From the NCBI GenBank assembly GCA_031280545.1, contig JAITGP010000041.1, positions 21,898 to 85,897 on the forward strand: a DNA stretch of 64,000 nt, read 5' to 3'. Origin of the DNA: Candidatus Peribacteria bacterium (lineage in GTDB: Bacteria; Patescibacteria; JAEDAM01; Absconditabacterales; Absconditicoccaceae). The notes under the pieces were generated by a model. That model made no database searches and was not told the origin of the DNA. It worked only from the letters and a program-made list of their open reading frames with translations. Below, in pieces: positions 29,311 to 41,463 of the stretch. Numbering within the stretch: the stretch's first letter is position 1; every line of letters begins with the position of its first letter. Position numbers and translations under genes: made by a program.

Positions 29311-30222
29311 ATGCTTACGGTTCGCAATGTTAGCAAGTCCTTCAATATCAGAAAGAAATCTGATTCTAAATTCAGAAATTTTTTTCATCCGGAATTTGAG
29401 AAGTTTCCTGCACTAAAGTCGATTTCTTTTCATGTAAATCAAGGGGAGAAAGTGGCTTTTATTGGACCCAATGGTGCGGGAAAATCCACGATGATCAAAT
29501 CCATTTTGGGAATTTTGCATTATGATGTAGGGGAAATCGCTGTCTTTGGGCAGGATCCGAAAAAAGAAAGAAAAGCTATTGCCAAGCAGACTTCTTCTGT
29601 TTTTGGGCAGAGGAGTCAGTTGTTATACCATTTGCCATTGATCGATAGTTTCAACTTTTTCAGGATTATTTATGATATTCCCAAGGATGTTTTTCAGGAG
29701 AGATTGGATGGATTTGTAAAAAAATTCTGAGTAGAAGAATTTCTTTATCAGCCTGTGAGAAAGCTGAGTTTGGGACAGAGGATGAAAGGGGAGATTATTG
29801 CTTCTTTGCTCCATGCACCAAAGGCGATCTTCTTGGATGAGCCAACCGTTGGTTTGGATATTATTGCCAAAAAGGTGCTGTATGAAATTCTCAATAAAAT
29901 CCATAAAGAGGAAAATATTACGATTTTTCTGACTTCTCATGATCTAAATGATATTGAAAATCTCTGTGATAGAGCGATTGTGATCAATAGAGGGAGTATT
30001 CTGTATGATGGGCAGTTAGAAGATTTGATGGATGAATATGCGAATAAAAAGTTTATCCGTTATAAAGAAGTAGAAAGTCTGGAATGGCAGGATATTGAAA
30101 TTGAAAATACTCCGGCTATGATTCAAAAAACCATTAAGCATCTCTTGGATACCAAGCAAATTGAAGATATTACTATTGAGCATCTCCCATTAGAGGAGGT
30201 GATTGAGGAGTTTTATAGGTAA
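29311..30222 (+). CDS. ABC-2 type exporter ATP-binding protein
   Basis: 303 residues. Walker A GPNGAGKST, Q-loop near VFGQRSQL, signature LSLGQRMKGE, Walker B AIFLDEPT and H-loop TSHD are all intact. A TGA glycine (in KKFGVEEFL) separates the two halves under the standard code. The ATPase has the roughly 300-residue form with a C-terminal tail that is typical of ABC-2 exporters of the DUF990 group. Its membrane partners are the two genes at 30856 and 31656. Confidence 0.92.
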
Positions 30223-30230
30223 GATTTTTT

Positions 30231-30671
30231 TTATCTTGGAGCAAGTAATGCAAGGATTCTTTTTATCTCTGCAATTTTTCTTTCGATCTTTTGTAATCCT
30301 TCTTTTGTTTCTCAAATTTCATCATTATTAAAGGTGAAATCAATTAATTCAAGATCCGTAGTGATTAGGTATAAACATTCGTCTTTTGTTAACTCTATTT
30401 CTTCTTCGTGGAGAGCAATTAGGAGGTCTTCGATAGTGTCGGAGAGGTTCTCGATTTCTTCTAGTATCTGTTCAATTCTGATTTCTTGCATTATTTCGTC
30501 TCGCTGAGTATATTTTGTGCTGAGCTGTTGTTTTTTTACAAGAGAGTCGATTGGTCGGGTAATCGTATGGTAGATGTCTGGTGTCATAAGGGTATATTTT
30601 TCCAAGGCGGGGGCTGGGTCTTCGACAGGTGCAAGTGCGATAACAGCTGATGTTAAGAAGGTTGATAGCAT
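30231..30671 (-). CDS. Small exported helical protein inside the ABC operon
   Basis: 146 residues: an N-terminal hydrophobic segment suggestive of a signal peptide (LSTFLTSAVIALAP), then acidic helices (EIRIEQILEEIENLSDTIEDLLIALHEEEIEL). One TGA glycine carries it 28 residues past the standard-code end. It is encoded opposite to, and between, the ABC ATPase and permease genes and has its own consensus promoter. Function unknown. Confidence 0.6.
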
Positions 30672-30707
30672 GATAATAAGAGTAATAGTAAAGATATCTA
30701 CTTTATT

Positions 30708-30735
30708 AGTATATCTATCTACTGTGTGGTGTCAA
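30708..30735 (-). promoter_or_regulatory. Promoter of the small exported protein gene
   Basis: Consensus TTGACA, 16-base spacer, TATACT on the minus strand. Confidence 0.7.
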
Positions 30736-30793
30736 TACTTCTTCATAGCAAAGATACAAAGAATACAAAGAAAGAATTGATACTACTCCAGAC

Positions 30794-30821
30794 TTGCAAT
30801 ATTAAAAGAAATGGCTATAAC
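30794..30821 (+). promoter_or_regulatory. Promoter of the ABC permease genes
   Basis: TTGCAA, 16-base spacer, TATAAC, about 35 bases before the permease ATG. Confidence 0.45.
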
Positions 30822-30855
30822 AATCAGGCTTTTATTCGTCTCTTATGTAGATTAT

Positions 30856-31644
30856 ATGAAAAAATATCTCCAAATTCTGGGATTTGCTTTCAAAGAACAG
30901 CTGGAATACAGACGAAACTTCTTTTTTGGGATCACGACGATGGTGATTAATGATGCGATTTTTCTGGTGATTTTTGCAATATTCCTCTCTTACTTCACGG
31001 GAACGGGACTTACTTTCGGAAATTTTATGGTGGTCTATTCGTTGACGGCTTTCCTTTTTGGAATTGTAAATGGACTCTTCGCAAATATCGGTGGGCTCTC
31101 CAACCTTATCGAAGAAGGGAAAATGGATTATTATCTCAGCTTTCCTGTCCCTTCTTTAGGATTTTTGGCGATGAAAAAAATTTCGATGCATAGTTTGTGA
31201 GATACTGTTTTTGCTTGTATTCTGATGACGATTTATACGTTTACGTATTGGGAAGGGAATAGTCGACTCTTTATGATAAAATGGTTAGTTATTATGCTCA
31301 TTGCAAGTATTTTTGTGTTGGGACTTTATCTCCTCGTTAATAGTATTTCTTTTAGACTTCAGAGGGGATCGAGATTAAAAGATCTTTTTGAAAGCTTTTT
31401 TATAGTTTTTGGTGCTTACCCACCTGACATATTTCTTCGTGATAAATTGCTTTTTATTCTCATTAGTTGTATTGGGCTGTATCCAGCAGTATTTCTGCCC
31501 TATCGCATGATCGTTGGTCCTGCAAGCATAGAAAATTGGATTCTTCTTATCGTTCTTAGTTTTGCAATGTTTGCTCTTTGAGTTTGAGTCTTTCATAGAG
31601 GACTCAAGAAATACACGAGCGGAAACCTTGTTTTACAAATGTAA
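30856..31644 (+). CDS. ABC-2 exporter permease 1
   Basis: 262 residues, about six membrane helices, starting MKKYLQILGFAFKEQLEYRRNF, the usual amphipathic entry of DUF990/ABC-2 permeases, and with the characteristic EEGKMDYYLSFPVPS stretch. Three TGA glycines. A longer start at 30811 is possible but lies in the promoter region. The second permease starts 11 bases downstream. Confidence 0.85.
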
Positions 31645-31655
31645 TCTGTATACTG

Positions 31656-32441
31656 ATGTTAAAATATATCAAAATCTGATTCTACTTTCTCAAGGAAACC
31701 CTCTATTACGCCTACCTTTTGATTTTGGATAATATCCATTTGTTGTTCTTGATTTTTGTTCTTACGAGTTTGGGAATCTTTGGAGCAAATGCGACAGGAG
31801 TGCAGGAAATTGGAGGAATTTCGATATATATATACGCTCGATATATTTTTATTACTGAGCTGGTTATGGTTAACTGGAAAGATCCAAATATGATTAAGGA
31901 GGTAAAAAGCTGATCTATCATCACTTTTCTCAATAAACCGATTAATTTTATTGGATTTTATTTTTCTCAAACATATTTCAAAACACTGATCAATATGCTG
32001 ATTGTGGGGGCGTTTTGTGGGGTGATTATTTTCCTAGTGATAGGGAGATTCCCGCGATTTGGAGTGGGACCGTTTTTTCTTTTCCTGCTTTCTTTACTGG
32101 TCGGGATTGGGTTGTTGTCGTTGATTTCTTTGATGATTGCTCTGTTTGCGTTTATTTTGGAGGATTCCACGTTTGTACGTTTATTTATCAATAAGCTGTA
32201 TTTTATCTTTGGAGGGCTTTTCTTCCCGTTGGATATTTATCCTGGATGGATGCAGACGGTCGCAGAATTTTTCCCGTTCAAATATTATCTGTATGCTCCA
32301 GCAAAGTTTTTTACGACAGGGGATGTGGAATTTTTTGTGAGGTATTTCCCATTTCAAGTGGGGTGGCTGGTGGTTGTGGCGTTGTTTGTGTGGTGGCTGT
32401 ATGCTAGGGCGGTGAAGAGGTTAGAAGTGAATGGAGGATAA
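31656..32441 (+). CDS. ABC-2 exporter permease 2
   Basis: 261 residues, about six membrane helices, beginning MLKYIKIGFYFLKETLYYAYL with TGA glycines early and after EVKS. The C-terminal helix pair with FGGLFFPLDIYPGWMQTVAEFFPF is typical of ABC-2 permeases of the DUF990 group. Forms a heterodimer with permease 1 and the upstream ATPase; the substrate is not evident. Confidence 0.85.
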
Positions 32442-32474
32442 AAAAATAAAAGGACGCGTTATTGATGCGTCCTT
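32440..32474 (-). terminator. Terminator of infB
   Basis: AAGGACGC / GCGTCCTT hairpin followed by TTTTATTTTTTT on the minus strand; also lies at the end of the ABC operon. Confidence 0.75.
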
Positions 32475-32486
32475 ACATGATTTTCC

Positions 32487-35009
32487 CTATTCTTCTTTTT
32501 TATCTTGCATTTCATAAAATTCCAATACATCACCTTCTGCAATTTTCTTTCCGACTTTTACTTTCATTCCACAGTCTTCTCCAGCGAGAACTTCCTTCAC
32601 CTGATCTTTATTTCTCTGGAGAGAAAGGATTTCTCCATTACCGATAATTTCTTCTCCTCTGTGAGTACGGAATTTCAATTTGTTTTTCACTTTTCCTTCG
32701 ATAACCATACCACCGATCGTCATTTCTCTGGTTTCTGTGAAGAAGATTGCCAGGACATTCATTTTTCCAACTGTCACTTCTTCCTGTTCGAGCACGATCA
32801 TTCCTTGGAGAAGGTTTGATAAATAGTCGGTCAATTCGTAGATGATATCAAAAGATTTGATTTCTACTTTTTGTTGTTCGGCTTTCTTTTTTAATACACT
32901 ATTGATACTTACATTAAATCCAATCAAAAGAGATTTAGAAACCTGAGCCAAAGATACGTCGCTCTCAGAAAAATGTCCTACATCGTTGTGTACAATTTTG
33001 ATGACTACATTTTTTGGGAGAGAGAGTCCTTGTACGGCTTGGGTCAATGCTTCTAGACTTGATGCACCTTCAGCTTTCAAGATCAGTTTAAGTTCAGAGA
33101 TTTTATTTTCTCCAGAAGCTTTGAGTTGAGCCAAGAATTCTTGCACGGCACCTTCAGTTGATTTTCCTGTTTCTTGGGCTTGGATAACGGCAACTTTATT
33201 TTGAGCTTCTTTTTCGTTATTTACTACTTCTACGATTCTTCCTGCTTCGGGTAAGTCTGGGAATCCTAAAATCTGTACAGGTTCACCTCCTACCACTTTT
33301 TGTACAGGTTGTCCTTTTCGGTTCTGCATTCTTTTTACTTTTCCATAAGTATTGTAGGCGAGGACGATATTTCCCATTTGTAAGGTTCCTGTGAGGACGA
33401 TGACGCTTGCTACGACTCCTTGTTTTGGGTCTTTATAACTATCTACTACTACTCCTACAGCTGATCTATGAGGGTTGTATTTCAGTTCTAACATTTCTGC
33501 TTGGAGTAAAACTTGCTCAAGTAATTGGTCGATTCCTTCCCCTGTTTTGGAAGAGATTCAAATGATTGGCGTTTCTCCTCCCCATTCTTCTGGAGTCAAT
33601 CCTTGGGCAGCGATATCAGATTTAATTTGTTCGAGATTTTTTCCAGGTTTGTCGATTTTAGTAATTGCGATAATGATGGGTACTCCTGCAGCTTTGGCGT
33701 GATTAATAGACTCAATAGTCTGAGGCATCACACTATCATCCGCTGCGATTACGATAATTGCGATATTTGTAAGTTTCGCTCCTCTTGCACGCAGTGAAGT
33801 GAAGAGTTCATGTCCTGGAGTATCGATGAAAGTGATTTTTTCTCCTTTGTAATCTACTACAGATGCTCCGATAGACTGGGTAATCCCTCCCGCTTCTCCA
33901 TCAGCTACCCCTGTTTTTCTTAGATAATCCAAGAGGGAAGTCTTTCCGTGATCTACATGTCCCATTACTGTTACTACAGGTGCTCTGTCCAGCAAGACGG
34001 GAGCTTCTTTGTCCAGATCAAGGATCTTTTGTAGATCTCCGCTCATAAAACTTTCCATATCGAGCTGTTTTTCTATCTTTTTTACCTCCACATTAAATTC
34101 TGTTCCGATGAGCATAGCTGTATCGAAATCGAGGGAAGAGTTGATTCCTGTCATGATTTTATTTTCCATCAGCTTTTTCAAAATTTCAGGTAAGGGTACT
34201 CCCATTTTTTCAGAAAATTCTTTTACAGAGATTCTCTCATCCATAAAAAGTTCTGTTTTTTTTACCAAGTTAGCTGAAGTAGTGGCATCTTTATGTACTT
34301 TAGGGGTGTCGGAAATACGTACGGGTTTTCCTTGGGGTTTATCATTGTGTTGGTTGTGAGGTTTTCCATGTCCTTGACCATGTTGTCCTCCAGGTCTGTT
34401 GTTATGAGGTTGTGAGGTGGTGTTTCCTTTAGCTCTAGCGGCATCAAAAATATCTGAAGAGGAAACACCTTTCTCTTTTGCGACATAAGTGCTTTGTTCG
34501 ATAGAAACATTTCCGTTAGGTTTTCTGTTGTGGGTAGCTGGGCGACGGCTGTCAGTGCTACGTTCTGAGCGAGCAGGTTTCCCTTCTTTTCTGGCTTGTT
34601 CACGTTTTTCGTTTACATTACGAGAAGCTATATCAAAGAGGTCCACTTTGGAGGTGGTGACGGGTTCGGCTTTACCGAAGTATTCGTCCAAATCGATTTT
34701 TTCCTCCACTTTTTCTTCCGTTTTCCCGAATCCGAGTCCTGAAAGAAATCCTCCACCACCAAATCCACCGAGTTCATCAGATTTCAGAATTTTTTCTGCC
34801 TCAGCTTCTTTTTCTTTTTTCTGAGATTGAGTCCCCTTTTCCACAATATTTTTTGGGAGTTGGTCGATCATCTTTTTGATTTTTGCTAAATTAGCCTCGG
34901 AGATAGGCACTTTTTCTGAAAGAGGTTTCCCCAAAGCTTTTTCATATAATTGAGAAAAAAACTCTTTATTTACTCCTACTTGGCTGATTGCGTCTGAGAT
35001 ACTTGGCAT
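32487..35009 (-). CDS. infB: Translation initiation factor IF-2
   Basis: 840 residues. Acidic/basic low-complexity N-terminal half with a His/Gly/Asn-rich stretch, then an IF2_N-like ISVKEFSEKMGVPLPEILKKLM. The GTPase domain follows: G1 MGHVDHGKTSLLD, G2 GGITQSIGA, G3 DTPGHE, G4 ITKIDKP. Domains II-IV come last. One TGA glycine (33558) in PIIGISSKTGEG. Delivers fMet-tRNA to the 30S subunit. The gene ends with a hairpin terminator; upstream is a TTGCAT-16-TACACA promoter. Confidence 0.96.
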
Positions 35010-35064
35010 ACAATGATAAGAAAAAATTTAAAAATCTGTTTACACCGATAGTTCGATGCATTTA

Positions 35065-35092
35065 TGTGTAGGGATTTGATGAGAGAATGCAA
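35065..35092 (-). promoter_or_regulatory. Promoter of infB
   Basis: TTGCAT, 16-base spacer, TACACA on the minus strand. It starts just after the LtaS-like gene's stop, so infB can be transcribed alone. Confidence 0.55.
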
Positions 35093-35098
35093 GGGGAA

Positions 35099-36886
35099 TT
35101 ATGGAGTCTCTGCTGTTTCTGGAGGGACTTGATATTGAAGATAGAGAGAAAGAAACTGTTGTGCAGAGGGTGAATGGGAGATGAGTGTTGGGATATTGGT
35201 TTCTTGGAATCCTGATCCATTTCCCATGATGAGAGAGTAGTGATTAACTCCCAAAAAACCACAGCGCATAAATGCCCAGTCTCTTCCTGTTTTTCCTGAG
35301 AAGGGATCATTGTAGATTTCCGAATTGATGACACTGCCTGAGGCGATGAGTTTTCTGAGCCCGTAATAGATGTCGCTATGTTGGAGAAGGGTGGTATTGA
35401 TAGTATTGGGTTTGATATTTTTCCCGACGATGGTGATCAGCCCTTTGGCATACCAAAATTCTCCGAGAGCTTCTTTCTCTCCTTTTTCTAAGGAGTTCAT
35501 TTTTCTATGGTCGCTCACGATGATGAGGAGTCCATTGTCAAAAAAGTGTTCTGCTTCTAATTTTTCATAAAAGCTTCCGAGCATTTCGTCGCTGTAAGCG
35601 AGAGCACTAGCTTCATCTTTTCCGTAGGGAGTATTGTAGGATTTGTGGAAGGAAATGGTTTGCATGACCATGGCGTAGGGATCAGCTTTTTTTCTTTCTT
35701 TGGTTTTGAGGTCTTGGAGGGTTTCTTCAATGCGGATTCTGGAGAGTGCTTCCTTATAAAGTTCTTCGTCGGGAGCTGCGTCAAAGGTATAGGTTTTCCC
35801 TGAAAATTTTTCTTCTCCGATGATTTGGTCAAATCCCATTTCTTCCAAAAAGGCTCTTTGATCCAGAAAATTGAGAGGAGCGGTGCTCAAAAAGGTGGTA
35901 TGATATCCTTGGTTATTGAGAAAAGTTGGTAGGCTTTCTATGGGTGAACGGAATCCTTTATAATTTGGGATGTTTCGAGGAAACACCCCTTTTAGAAGGG
36001 CGTTGTGAGCAGTGTCGGAGGTACATCCGTTATTGATGTAATTGGTAAAGGTTATCCCCTTTTCAGTGATAGCGTCGAAATTGGGGAGTCTATCGTTGAC
36101 CCCTCCCACTCTTAGGGAGTCAATTTGTGAAAGAGATTCCGCAAAAACGATAATTAGATTGAGGTGTTGTCCTTTGCCTTTTTCGGTAGTGAAATATTCC
36201 TCGTAATGGGTGTGAGGGATAAGTGGATGTTCTGTTTGTTCATCGGTTTGCTCTCCTAGTGCGAGGGTTGAGAGCAGAGGGATTTCTATATTTGAGAAGG
36301 CTTGAATGGTACGTTCTAGGAGGTTGTCGGGGAAGGTATAGGAAGTGGGAGAGAGAAAATAATATCCTATACTACTTACTTGCAAAAACACTATCAAGAG
36401 GAGTCCGTAGCTCAGCTTTTCTTTGATTTTGGGGATGTTGAGTGCGATCATCGTTGTACTAAAGAGTAGAAAAAAGCTGATCACGACTTCTGTGATGAGT
36501 CCTGCAAATCCTGGAGAGGAAGTTCCCCAAAATCTTGCCATTTCGGGTAAGGAAATGTTGGTGGACATCACTGCCATGGCAGAGAGATCTAGTCCGTAGC
36601 AGAGAAAAATTCCCGCAGATATGAGGAGAAAAATGAGTTTTCGTAGCCGTTTTTTGGAGAGGGAAGAAAGTAAGGTGCTACTGAGGATTATGAGGAAGAT
36701 CCAAGCATCAGAGAGGAAATAGCCTGTAAAAATTTCTAGTGCTGTCTTCAGTTCTCCCATGATACTGAAATTTTGGATGCTGAGTCGGAGGCATTTTCCG
36801 AGTAAAAGAAAAAAAAAGAGGATAAGAAAGCTGAGCGAATAGTGTTGGAGTTTTGAAAAACTTTGTTTGAGGTCAGGAAAGTTCAT
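35099..36886 (-). CDS. LtaS-like membrane sulfatase/phosphoglycerol transferase
   Basis: 595 residues. Five N-terminal membrane helices (to about residue 185), then an extracellular alkaline-phosphatase-fold domain. NLIIVFAESL supplies the first metal glutamate, NNGCTSDTAHNALLKG the nucleophile threonine region, FHKSYNTPYG a conserved His, and IIVSDHRKM the D-H metal pair. Architecture matches lipoteichoic-acid synthases and related phosphoglycerol or phosphoethanolamine transferases. No TGA codon. The true substrate in a CPR envelope is unknown. Confidence 0.85.
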   Translation of the reverse strand: MNFPDLKQSFSKLQHYSLSFLILFFFLLLGKCLRLSIQNFSIMGELKTALEIFTGYFLSDAWIFLIILSSTLLSSLSKKRLRKLIFLLISAGIFLCYGLDLSAMAVMSTNISLPEMARFWGTSSPGFAGLITEVVISFFLLFSTTMIALNIPKIKEKLSYGLLLIVFLQVSSIGYYFLSPTSYTFPDNLLERTIQAFSNIEIPLLSTLALGEQTDEQTEHPLIPHTHYEEYFTTEKGKGQHLNLIIVFAESLSQIDSLRVGGVNDRLPNFDAITEKGITFTNYINNGCTSDTAHNALLKGVFPRNIPNYKGFRSPIESLPTFLNNQGYHTTFLSTAPLNFLDQRAFLEEMGFDQIIGEEKFSGKTYTFDAAPDEELYKEALSRIRIEETLQDLKTKERKKADPYAMVMQTISFHKSYNTPYGKDEASALAYSDEMLGSFYEKLEAEHFFDNGLLIIVSDHRKMNSLEKGEKEALGEFWYAKGLITIVGKNIKPNTINTTLLQHSDIYYGLRKLIASGSVINSEIYNDPFSGKTGRDWAFMRCGFLGVNHYSLIMGNGSGFQETNIPTLISHSPSAQQFLSLYLQYQVPPETAETP

Positions 36887-37155
36887 GGTAGCCGTGGCGT
36901 AAAGATGCGTTTCACTATATCAAAAGTTCGCTCGTTTTCAAGGGAAGAATTATTGGTTATTTTTCATTTGCTTTTTCTTTGAGGTTTCGTATAACGGCAC
37001 ACGTTGCAACAAAAAATGTAGAGTTTTCTTTGGTAGAGAGAATGATACCGAAGTGGAGAGACAGCTTTGTTACTCAATGTCTCTGCAAGCAAGTCAACTT
37101 GATCTCTGTAAGAGATGAATGGCAAAAATATTAACAAATATAAAAAGAAAGTTTT

Positions 37156-38046
37156 ATGAAAAAAGAAAAGTTGTTTTTAAAGTTTTGTGCGTTTTTTTTA
37201 ATCGCAAGTGTAGTGCTGTTTCCATCCTGTAGTCAGGATGAAGTCTCTCCTCAAAATGAAGAGTTAACTTCCCAACAATTGATTCCTTCTAATGAAGAAA
37301 TCATATCTTATCTCGTGGATGCTTTTAACTTCCATGTGGAAGACATTAAGATTTCTACTACTAAAGATCTGATTATTGTGGAAGGAGATATGTTATTCTC
37401 CAAAAATGAGATACTTAAAGACATGCTTCTTGCTGAAAACCAAAATGGTCCGTCTTTAAGAGTGCATAGAAAATCTACTTATCTAGTAGGTAGTACTCCT
37501 AGAACTATAACTATTAATCTTGCTGGACTTTCGTCTGTTGCATGGAGAACTGCCATTACCCAAGCAGCATCGGAATGGAATTCTTTGAGTGGAGATATTA
37601 GCTTTACAGTAATTAATACCTCTCAAACTACTAGCGGAGGGATTAATGTGAGGACTGCTTTTGCTTCTGACTTAGGGTTAGATGAGTATGCGGTTGCTGC
37701 TGCTTTGTTGCCCACGAGTAATGGTAATCCGGGATTGTATTTTTACGTTTTGGATGAGACTCTTCTTAATTCCACTACTGCTTCTCAGAAAAAATTTGCA
37801 GCAGTTCATGAATTGGGGCATGCTATAGGATTTGAACATACAGATACGGCAGAAGGAGTTAAGCTCTGGATATATGCTTATAATTGTGATAATACTACTG
37901 ATAATTTTTCTGTAATGCGACCAGTGGTTAGAAACTGGGGAGGATTCTCCCAATGTGATCAGGCGGCTTTTAATGCTATTTATTGAGTTTATCTCAAGTT
38001 AAGACTTCTCATTCTGAGGAGTCTTTTCTATATTTACAGCACATAA
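37156..38046 (+). CDS. Lipoprotein zinc metalloprotease (M57/HEIGH-like)
   Basis: Signal peptide with lipobox (LFPSCSQDE) and the metzincin-type motif HELGHAIGFEH (37807-37839), followed by an SVM turn: a secreted zinc protease resembling the M57/'dual-action HEIGH' peptidases common in Bacteroidota. There is no internal TGA before residue 277 (37984), where a TGA follows FNAIY and precedes a hairpin. With UGA as glycine the product continues 20 residues to TAA at 38044 (296 residues). With UGA as stop it ends naturally. The gene may be a recent acquisition. Confidence 0.75.
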
Positions 38047-38410
38047 ATCCTAGGACATCTCATTGGTTGATGGTTCCTAATAATATTCCTTTTTCTCCAC
38101 ATAGATAAGACTTTCTTATTGGATCTTTGGGATATAATTGTGTTGCGGACGCATAGGTATCCGCTTGGACTGCTTCCCCTCCAAGTTTTTTACATTCTGC
38201 ATCCGTATAATGCATATCTTTTGTTATAAAAATTCCTTGTTCATCCAGTTTCTTGTACTCGTTTGTACACTTAAGATTTTTTTGATATAAAGAAAGTTTT
38301 TTTTGATAAAAATCGTTTTCAAAAAAGAAACAATAAGCTATAACCCCTCAAAAAATAAGTGAAAGAGAAATACCGATATTAATAAAAATGATAGTGCGGT
38401 TTGACATCAT
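37976..38410 (-). CDS. Cysteine-containing membrane-anchored protein A
   Basis: 144 residues, visible only with UGA as glycine (four TGA codons). N-terminal membrane helix (TIIFINIGISLSLIFGGVIAYCFFF), then an extracytoplasmic part with C-x(n)-YTDAECKKLGG, YLCGEKGILLG and GFMCC. It shares this layout with the upstream neighbour, whose stop overlaps this start by one base (TAATG), so translation is probably coupled. Its 3' end overlaps the convergent metalloprotease gene and includes the hairpin there. Confidence 0.65.
38001..38027. terminator. Hairpin at the metalloprotease 3' end
   Basis: AAGACT-CTC / GAG-AGTCTTTT, just after the TGA at 37984. Acts as an intrinsic terminator on the plus strand if that TGA was originally a stop. 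It is inside the coding region of protein A on the other strand. Confidence 0.5.
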
Positions 38411-38760
38411 TATGGAGTGAAATAAATTCCATTACAACAAATATAAGGTTCTCTATTGTCTTCATGTTTTCCTAGAAAGATTCAGTTTTGATAGCATTGA
38501 TTACCTCGTCAATTATCTCAATCATTCGGACACGTTGAATTGTAAAAACATAATGGAAGTTCTCGATGTCCCCTCAACTGTATGCATTCATTTCGTGTAT
38601 AATATTCTTTTTGAATTGGTGGTTTTAGAGCTTTTTCTATTTTTTTACATCTTCAGTCAATCTCATCTGGTAAGTCATGAACTTTAAAAAAAACAAAGAG
38701 AACAAGCAGTATAATAAATGATACATCTCCGATGATGAAGTATCTTGTTATTTTTTTCAT
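38410..38760 (-). CDS. Cysteine-containing membrane-anchored protein B
   Basis: 116 residues with four or more TGA glycines, hence invisible under the standard code. N-terminal helix (YFIIGDVSFIILLVLFVFF), then CKK, TRNECIQLRGH, PLCFYNSTCPND, GIFLGKHEDN and YICCNG. The cysteine pattern and the (F/L)LG..CC ending match protein A, so the two are tandem paralogues. Likely disulfide-bonded or metal-binding domains outside the membrane. Unknown function. Confidence 0.65.
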
Positions 38761-38888
38761 TTTTTTTCTCAATTAAATAAACAAGTGTTATGGTACTAAA
38801 ATACCTCATAAAAACAATCTCTTATAAATATTAGAGGTTTTAGTGCTTTTGATAAGCATAAATTACCGTATTAATCAGTGCTTGTATA

Positions 38889-39863
38889 CTAAAAGTTTCT
38901 GAAAATCTCGTGGAGCTGTTTCTTTTTAGATTCAGCTTCTTTTTTCTCTTGAGTAAATTTTTCTTGTTCTGCGAGGTGAGTTTCGAATAAGAATCAGAAT
39001 TTATTGAGTTTGTCTGTGATTCCATTTGCTTCTTTGTTATCCTTAGTAAATTGATACAACAACATTTCATCTACGAAGATATCTAGGTGTTGGCTAGTAG
39101 TGGTGTAGGTCCATTGTAAAAGATGTTCCTCTTCTTCGTCATCTTGGGTTTCTACTTTTTTGATGAAGAGGTCGATATGGTCTGCTTCGTCTTCAATGAG
39201 ATACACGAAATATTCTAGGAGATTATCTGCAGTTTTCCCACCAATGATTTTAAAATTGCTCTTATCTTCTTGAAGGGCGAAGATAGCTCTGGCAGTATCG
39301 GTGAGTGATAGAAATTTGTCGAAGAGTTCGTTTCCTGTTTTTTTGGAAGGTTCAAGCTCTATTGTTTCTTCGGGCTCAATATTCTGCTCAATTTCTTCTT
39401 CCTCAGTCTCCTCTTCAGTCTCCTCAATAGGAAGGGAAACTTTTTCTTTTTCTGCTTTTTCTTCGATTTCTTCTGCAGAACTATCTTCAATCGTTTCTTC
39501 AATAGGCTCTTCTACAATTTCATCGGGTTGTACTTCTTCAATGGGTTGTGTAGGCTCAATAGTCTCAACGGTTTCTGTTTCCTCATCATCTCCAAAGGGA
39601 TCAAAATCTGTTAATTCGTCGGTTTCGGTCTCCACAGGGTCAACTGTGATTTCAGGTTCAAAACTGATGATTTCTTCAGCTTTTTCTGGCTCTGGAGCGT
39701 AGGAGATTGGAGCAATTTCGTCGGTTTTCGGAGGTTGTTCTCCGTGTACTTCAAAATTGGTATCGTTGAAATTTACCTCTCCACCGAAAAAGTTTTTCTT
39801 GGGCTGTTGGGTTGATGGGTTTTGTCTCTGTCCGTTGGTAGTTGGAGTGATTTGGTCAGTCAT
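38889..39863 (-). CDS. Acidic low-complexity protein
   Basis: 324 residues including a C-terminal 35 beyond a TGA glycine. Residues about 50-190 are extremely glutamate-rich repeats (EEPIEETIEDSSAEEIEEK, EETEEETEEEEIEQ). A compact C-terminal domain (NELFDKFLSLTDTARAIFALQEDK, EDEADHIDLFIKKVE, DIFVDEMLLYQF) ends in a charged coiled coil. No signal peptide. Unrecognised; it lies divergently upstream of atpD. Confidence 0.6.
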
Positions 39864-40010
39864 GGAAATCTTAGTAAAGAGTAAAGATTATATCTAGTAT
39901 ACTCGAAAAGAGAAAAAAAAGCAAATTTTTTGAGACGTTTTTCGCTTGCAATCTTAGAGCAATCTCGTAGAAAGGAAAATAGTAAATTGTCTTTTATCTC
40001 CTCTGGTTAT

Positions 40011-41393
<1,383 letters not shown>

Positions 41394-41463
41394 TCTCCCT
41401 CTTGAAAAAGCTTTCAGCTTCTTTATATTCAACGTATTCTCTTTACTTTCTATTTTCCTTTCT

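Noticed and set aside
38840..39070. Minus-strand frame starting with three cysteines
   Set aside because: Different frame inside the acidic protein gene, whose own code-25 frame continues to 38889.
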